Shown in pieces: positions 29,060 through 32,058 of a stretch of 32,058 nucleotides of DNA. Position 1 is the stretch's first letter, and each line of letters starts with the position of its first letter. A program made the position numbers and the translations under genes. The stretch covers positions 1-32,058 of the forward strand of contig JAJRVD010000082.1 of NCBI GenBank assembly GCA_024277375.1, written 5' to 3'. Under the pieces are notes generated by a model. It had not been told where the DNA came from, did not search any database, and saw only the letters and a program-made list of their open reading frames with translations. This stretch comes from Candidatus Omnitrophota bacterium. GTDB lineage: Bacteria; Omnitrophota; Gorgyraeia; Tantalellales; Tantalellaceae.

Positions 29060-29072
29060 AAAAAGGAAAAAA

Positions 29073-29567
29073 ATGAGCTCAAATAAAAGCGAAACACGAA
29101 CGACGAACGACGAATCACGGATAAAAAGGCCCAGTTGGGATGAATATTTCTTAAGCATAGCAAAGCTTGTCGCGACGCGTTCAACGTGTATGCGAAGACA
29201 AGTTGGAGCTGTTATAGTTAAAGAGAAGCAGGTGCTAGCGACCGGATATAATGGTGCTCCTAGCGGATTGACTCATTGCGACCAGGTAGGTTGCTTAAGG
29301 GAAGAGCTGGGCATACCATCGGGGGAGAGACACGAATTGTGCCGCGCTCTTCATGCCGAACAGAACGCCTTTTTACAGGCGGCAAAACATGGCATAAGTT
29401 TAGGTGGTTCGATATTGTATATCACAACTCAACCATGCAGCATTTGCGCGAAGATGCTTATTAATACTGGTATTAACAAGGTTGTTATTGAAGGGACGTA
29501 TCCTGATAAGATGGCCCTGGATTTTCTTAAGGAAGCTGAAATAGAATTGGTGGTGATGAAAAAATGA
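29073..29567 (+). CDS. dCMP deaminase (ComEB/dCMP-type cytidine deaminase)
   Basis: 164 aa. Zinc-dependent deamination of dCMP to dUMP, the thymidylate precursor. H94-A-E96 supplies one zinc ligand and the catalytic Glu; P-C122-S-I-C125 supplies the two Cys ligands. The insert C69-D-Q-V-G-C74 with later H and C is typical of the dCMP-specific group, which often binds a second zinc. The first about 18 residues are Ser/Thr/Asn-rich and not conserved. Follows glyA, whose product methylene-THF is used with dUMP, and overlaps nrdR by 4 nt. Confidence 0.92.
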   Translation: MSSNKSETRTTNDESRIKRPSWDEYFLSIAKLVATRSTCMRRQVGAVIVKEKQVLATGYNGAPSGLTHCDQVGCLREELGIPSGERHELCRALHAEQNAFLQAAKHGISLGGSILYITTQPCSICAKMLINTGINKVVIEGTYPDKMALDFLKEAEIELVVMKK

Positions 29568-30013
29568 AATGTCCGTTTTGTGGTAAAATAGAAGATAAAG
29601 TTATTGATTCTCGCATGAGTACCGAAGGCGTAAATATCCGCCGCAGGCGTGAGTGCCTGGAGTGTGGAAAAAGGTTCACAACATATGAATATGTTGAAGA
29701 CGCGCCGCTCATGGTAGTAAAAAGGGATGGTACCCGTAAAAGGTTCGACCGTGACAGAATACAGACCGGAATAATTAAAGCATGCGAAAAACGCCCCGTT
29801 AGCATGGAAAAGATAGAACAGATAGTTGATGAGATCGAGCGGCAGATCCAGAGAAAAGCCGACAAAGAGATCAAATCCACCGATATCGGAAATATGGTAA
29901 TGGAAAAACTTTATGACCTCGACGAAGTGGCGTACGTCCGCTTCGCTTCAGTATACCGCCGCTTCAAAGATGTATCACACTTCATGAACGAACTCAAAAA
30001 ATTCCTGGAATAA
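29564..30013 (+). CDS. nrdR: transcriptional repressor NrdR
   Basis: 149 aa, typical length. Zinc ribbon C3-C6...C31-C34 at the N-terminus with the RRRREC basic segment for DNA binding, followed by an ATP-cone ([16 protein letters not shown] onward). NrdR senses ATP/dATP and represses ribonucleotide reductase genes by binding NrdR boxes. No reductase gene is in the window, so its targets are elsewhere. Start overlaps the dCMP deaminase stop (ATGA), tying dUMP supply to dNTP control. Last gene of the plus-strand block. Confidence 0.96.
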   Translation: MKCPFCGKIEDKVIDSRMSTEGVNIRRRRECLECGKRFTTYEYVEDAPLMVVKRDGTRKRFDRDRIQTGIIKACEKRPVSMEKIEQIVDEIERQIQRKADKEIKSTDIGNMVMEKLYDLDEVAYVRFASVYRRFKDVSHFMNELKKFLE

Positions 30014-30015
30014 CG

Positions 30016-30068
30016 CGTAGGAGCGGCCTCCCCTCGGCTACGCTCGGGACAGGCTGGCCGCGAACCTA
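30016..30068. repeat. CGTAGGAGC palindromic element, copy 2
   Basis: Begins CGTAGGAGCGGCCTCC and contains CTCGGGACAGGCTGGCCGCGAAC, which matches the reverse complement of the inner part of 28974-29059. Outer and inner modules therefore have opposite relative orientation in the two copies. It lies 2 bp after the nrdR stop. Confidence 0.75.
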
Positions 30069-30079
30069 ATGCATATGCT

Positions 30080-30120
30080 TGTCTTTTTGAGCGAGGCCGG
30101 TCGGCCGAGTCGAAGGATCT
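30080..30120. repeat. REP-like element, third copy (reverse orientation)
   Basis: TGTCTTTTTGAGCGAG ... CGAGTCGAAGGATCT is the reverse complement of the outer segments of 33-139, with a different centre (GGCCG, GT, CGGCC at 30095-30106). It ends within the stop codon of the minus-strand ATPase gene. With 30016-30068 it fills the gap between two convergent genes and may stop transcription, but lacks a T-run. Confidence 0.75.
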
Positions 30121-31282
30121 ATATTTGCTCAGGTTTTATTCTATATAGTTCTTCTGCAGAAACAGCAGTTATTGTATCGCTTAAGGGGTATGACTTTTTT
30201 CCCGGATAGATAACCCAAAGATGCTTGAGGGCGAGTTCTTCAATAGCCGAAGTCATGGATCCTGTAATTTCAGGAGCATCACCGTATTTTACTTCAATAC
30301 CCCAAAGTTTACCGTGTTTTTGAAAAACAAGATCTAATTCAGCGCCAGTATGAACTGCCCAAAAGAAAACCTCTTCTTCATGTAAATTCAAGTATTCTAT
30401 TGCCTGTTCAAGCGCGAAACCCTCCCAAGATGATCCCAACTTTGGGTGTCTCATAACATCTAAAGTTGTTTCCAGCGAAAGAAGGGAGTGTAAGATGCCG
30501 GTATCTCTAAAATATATTTTAGATCTTTTAACTAAACGTTTTTTTGTGTTGTAAAACCAGGGCTGTAATTGTCTGATGAGAAAAGTTCCACTCAATAAAT
30601 CCAGATATCTCTTTGCTGTCTTATCGGATATAGATAAACTGGTGCCAATTTCAGAGGCATTAAATATCTGACCATGATAATGGCTTAACATCATCCAGAA
30701 TTGTCTCAAAGATCTTGGTGGAATATTAAGTCCGAGACTAGGGATATCTCTTTCTAAAAATGTCCGGATTAAGTCCTGACGCCAGGTAAAAGAAGTCGCA
30801 TCGTTTTTAGCTAAAAACGATTTTGTAAACCCTCCCCTTATCCATAGTTTATTAAGGTCTTTCGCGGGAATTTCTTCGATCGCAAAACCTCCAAGCTCTA
30901 TATAACTGATCCTTCCTGCCAAAGTTTCGGAGCTTTGAGCGATAAGATCGCGGGAAGCGCTGCCCAGAATAATATATTTAGCAGAAGGATTCTTGTCTAC
31001 AAGGACGCGTATAGTAGGGAATATTTCAGGTTTTCTTTGGATTTCATCAATAACTATGTATCCGGTCAGGTTTTCCAAAGCCAAAGCCGGGTTGTCGAGG
31101 CGTGAAAGGTCTCTGTAATCTTCAAGGTCAAAAAAATGTACTTGTTCTTTGTTTATAGTGGCTGAGAACTGTTTTGAAAGGGTAGTTTTCCCGCATTGAC
31201 GTGGGCCCAATATGGCTACGACGGGATAGTTTTCCAGTCTTTCGTTGAGAAGGTTGATTTCTTTGATTCTTTTTAGTTCCAT
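30119..31282 (-). CDS. AAA ATPase with DUF4143 domain (paralogue 2)
   Basis: 387 aa. Same architecture as 20705-21856: Walker A G-P-R-Q-C-G-K-T-T (26-34), Walker B YIVIDE, sensor-like LGSAS, a mid-protein winged-helix segment (NASEIGTSLSISDKTAKRYL), and a C-terminal GAELDLVF then IEVK nuclease-like motif. Long runs are shared with paralogue 1 (for example WRGGF/LRGGL, SHYHGQIFNASEI, QLQPWF, SSWEGF). The predicted promoter places the transcript start at the ATG. The stop codon falls inside a REP-like element. A chromosome-maintenance or defence role is possible; function is not readable from sequence. Confidence 0.88.
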   Translation of the reverse strand: MELKRIKEINLLNERLENYPVVAILGPRQCGKTTLSKQFSATINKEQVHFFDLEDYRDLSRLDNPALALENLTGYIVIDEIQRKPEIFPTIRVLVDKNPSAKYIILGSASRDLIAQSSETLAGRISYIELGGFAIEEIPAKDLNKLWIRGGFTKSFLAKNDATSFTWRQDLIRTFLERDIPSLGLNIPPRSLRQFWMMLSHYHGQIFNASEIGTSLSISDKTAKRYLDLLSGTFLIRQLQPWFYNTKKRLVKRSKIYFRDTGILHSLLSLETTLDVMRHPKLGSSWEGFALEQAIEYLNLHEEEVFFWAVHTGAELDLVFQKHGKLWGIEVKYGDAPEITGSMTSAIEELALKHLWVIYPGKKSYPLSDTITAVSAEELYRIKPEQI

Positions 31283-31288
31283 AAATAA

Positions 31289-31316
31289 AATATACCATGA
31301 AATCTCGGAATGTCAA
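31289..31316 (-). promoter_or_regulatory. promoter of paralogue 2 with operator-like inverted repeat
   Basis: On the minus strand: TTGACA (31316-31311), 16-bp spacer, TATATT (31294-31289). The start would fall at about 31282, the first base of the ATG, so the message is probably leaderless. The promoter lies within an inverted repeat GAAATCTCG/CGAGATTTC (31299-31307 and 31319-31327), a candidate operator. ATTTCATGGTATA is shared with the promoter of paralogue 1. Confidence 0.65.
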
Positions 31317-31377
31317 GTCGAGATTTCGCATATGGGTGGGCTCCGTCCCCTTTTGAGGTTAAAGATTAAAAAGGGAG

Positions 31378-31405
31378 TTGACATTCTTGTAGTGTATGTT
31401 AAGAT
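31378..31405 (+). promoter_or_regulatory. possible promoter of the short exported-protein gene
   Basis: TTGACA (31378-31383), 16-bp spacer, TAAGAT (31400-31405; four of six consensus bases). It would give a leader of about 75 nt that includes the palindrome at 31430-31455. Confidence 0.45.
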
Positions 31406-31429
31406 AAGAGCAAGTTATCTGTGTTGTTT

Positions 31430-31455
31430 TAGGGGCGTATCGCGATACGCCCCTA
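31430..31455. repeat. GTAGGGG-type palindrome, intergenic copy
   Basis: A perfect 26-bp palindrome (TAGGGGCGTATCG and its complement), followed by CC. It differs from the copies inside the giant gene only at the centre (TCGCGA for TTGCAA). Confidence 0.85.
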
Positions 31456-31486
31456 CCATGTGGGTTGCAATCAATAGGGGATGCAT

Positions 31487-31765
31487 ATGTTTATGAAAAC
31501 GAAGAGCACATATAAAATAATTTGTATTGTAATTATTTTCACGTTTCTATCCAATCAGGTGAGCTTTGCCTCCGGTGAGACGAGGTCCTGCCTTGCCGCG
31601 CCAAGCGGCTTTAATCCGCCTTGCGTTATAAATTTTGATGAAAACTTGTCTTTACCTCTCGTCGATGACGCGGCGTCGGATATGGAGTTACTTGAAAAGA
31701 CACCGATGGTGTTCTCCTGGTATCTTATTCTGTTCGCCGTCAGCAAAAGTGGGAGTATTAGATAG
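31487..31765 (+). CDS. short exported protein fragment with the giant-protein tag
   Basis: 92 aa from the ATG at 31487, chosen because AGGGG (31476-31480) sits 6 nt upstream; ATGs at 31481 and 31493 are alternatives. The N-terminus is a signal peptide (basic start, IICIVIIFTFL, S-F-A). It is followed by GETRSCLAAPSGF, which lines up with AFALETR...LSPPSNF of the giant protein. The remaining about 50 residues are not recognised and end in a short hydrophobic stretch. The stop lies 7 bp before a long palindrome and a transposase gene, so this may be the surviving 5' end of a larger gene cut by insertion. Confidence 0.55.
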   Translation: MFMKTKSTYKIICIVIIFTFLSNQVSFASGETRSCLAAPSGFNPPCVINFDENLSLPLVDDAASDMELLEKTPMVFSWYLILFAVSKSGSIR

Positions 31766-31772
31766 GTTGTAG

Positions 31773-31863
31773 TTTCAAGGATATTCTCACATGTGAGAAT
31801 ATCCTTGAAATCGCGCGATTTCAGCTCCATAATCGGGATAATATCCCGATTATGGAGCTGAAA
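31773..31863. repeat. three abutting palindromes upstream of the transposase gene
   Basis: A perfect 38-bp palindrome (31773-31810, centre CACA|TGTG), an 8-bp palindrome TCGCGCGA (31811-31818), and a 45-bp hairpin with 21-bp arms and AAT loop (31819-31863). Together they cover 91 bp without a gap. The right arm of the last one includes the GGAG (31854-31857) that precedes the transposase start. The CA|TG centre of the first fits two abutted IS ends of the TG...CA type. Confidence 0.85.
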
Positions 31864-31865
31864 AG

Positions 31866-32058
31866 ATGAAAAAACCGAAAGATGTAGTAAGGCAGGTCCG
31901 CAAGTACACCCGCAGGAAGTTCACCTCCGAGGAGAAGATCCGTATAGTTCTCGAAGGGTTACGTGGCGATGTCCCCGTAACAGATATTTGCCGGAGAGAA
32001 GGTCTAGCTTCGGCAGTGTATTACAAGTGGTCGAAAGAATTCCTGGAAGCCGGCAGGA
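31866..32058 (+). CDS. IS3-type transposase OrfA, 5' part
   Basis: Starts at ATG 31866; 64 codons are visible before the window ends. KYTRRKFTSEEKIRIVLEGLRG, split here as KYTRRKF then TSEEKIRIVLEG, followed by VTDICRREGL and VYYKWSKEFL, is the N-terminal helix-turn-helix of IS3-family OrfA (HTH_Tnp_1). OrfB with the DDE domain would lie beyond the edge. The Shine-Dalgarno is inside a strong hairpin, which could limit translation from read-through transcripts. Confidence 0.85.
   Translation, partial: MKKPKDVVRQVRKYTRRKFTSEEKIRIVLEGLRGDVPVTDICRREGLASAVYYKWSKEFLEAGR

Overview
The window looks like chromosomal DNA from an uncultivated bacterium, most plausibly Candidatus Omnitrophota (OP3). That placement is an inference. 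It rests on one uninterrupted 6,676-codon gene, on a shared export tag (signal peptide, then ETR, then an L-x-x-PS motif) on two proteins, and on the dense scatter of short palindromic repeats. No marker gene in the window fixes the phylum.

Layout. Positions 1-483 hold two direct copies of a REP-like element 200 bp apart and a good sigma70-type promoter. Positions 484-20514 are a single giant modular gene. Its protein has a signal peptide, a Nudix domain, a nucleotidyltransferase domain, several membrane modules, a kinase-like domain followed by a ThiS-like beta-grasp domain, three modules resembling sigma-70 region 2, a GNAT-like domain, five copies of an N-terminal-type module, about 14 copies of an unnamed helical repeat and two pairs of other duplicated domains. 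Positions 20515-21919 hold an AAA/DUF4143 ATPase gene bracketed by two hairpins of one family. An initiator tRNA (minus strand) follows at 21930-22004.

Positions 22129-30013 form a plus-strand nucleotide and one-carbon block: purB, purM, purD, purE, a low-molecular-weight phosphatase, rpiB, glyA, dCMP deaminase and nrdR. Many of the genes overlap by 4-16 bp. PurM, PurD, PurE and PurB are de novo purine enzymes. RpiB feeds ribose-5-phosphate, GlyA supplies glycine and methylene-THF, dCMP deaminase makes dUMP, and NrdR represses ribonucleotide reductase. Palindromic elements interrupt the block at purD/purE, rpiB/glyA and glyA/dCMP deaminase. A second AAA/DUF4143 gene (minus strand, 30119-31282) converges on nrdR. 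The right end holds a short exported-protein fragment carrying the same tag as the giant protein, a run of perfect palindromes, and the start of an IS3-type transposase gene cut by the window edge.

The most notable signals are four. First, in-frame copies of a mobile-looking palindrome lie inside the giant gene, related to intergenic copies by a modular GTAGGGG...CCCCTAC design. Second, there is a MITE-like element in two inverted copies that differ by exactly one 25-bp internal duplication. Third, the two AAA/DUF4143 paralogues have matching promoters that place the transcription start at the ATG. Fourth, the domain make-up of the giant protein is itself unusual. All calls come from reading the sequence; no database search was run.
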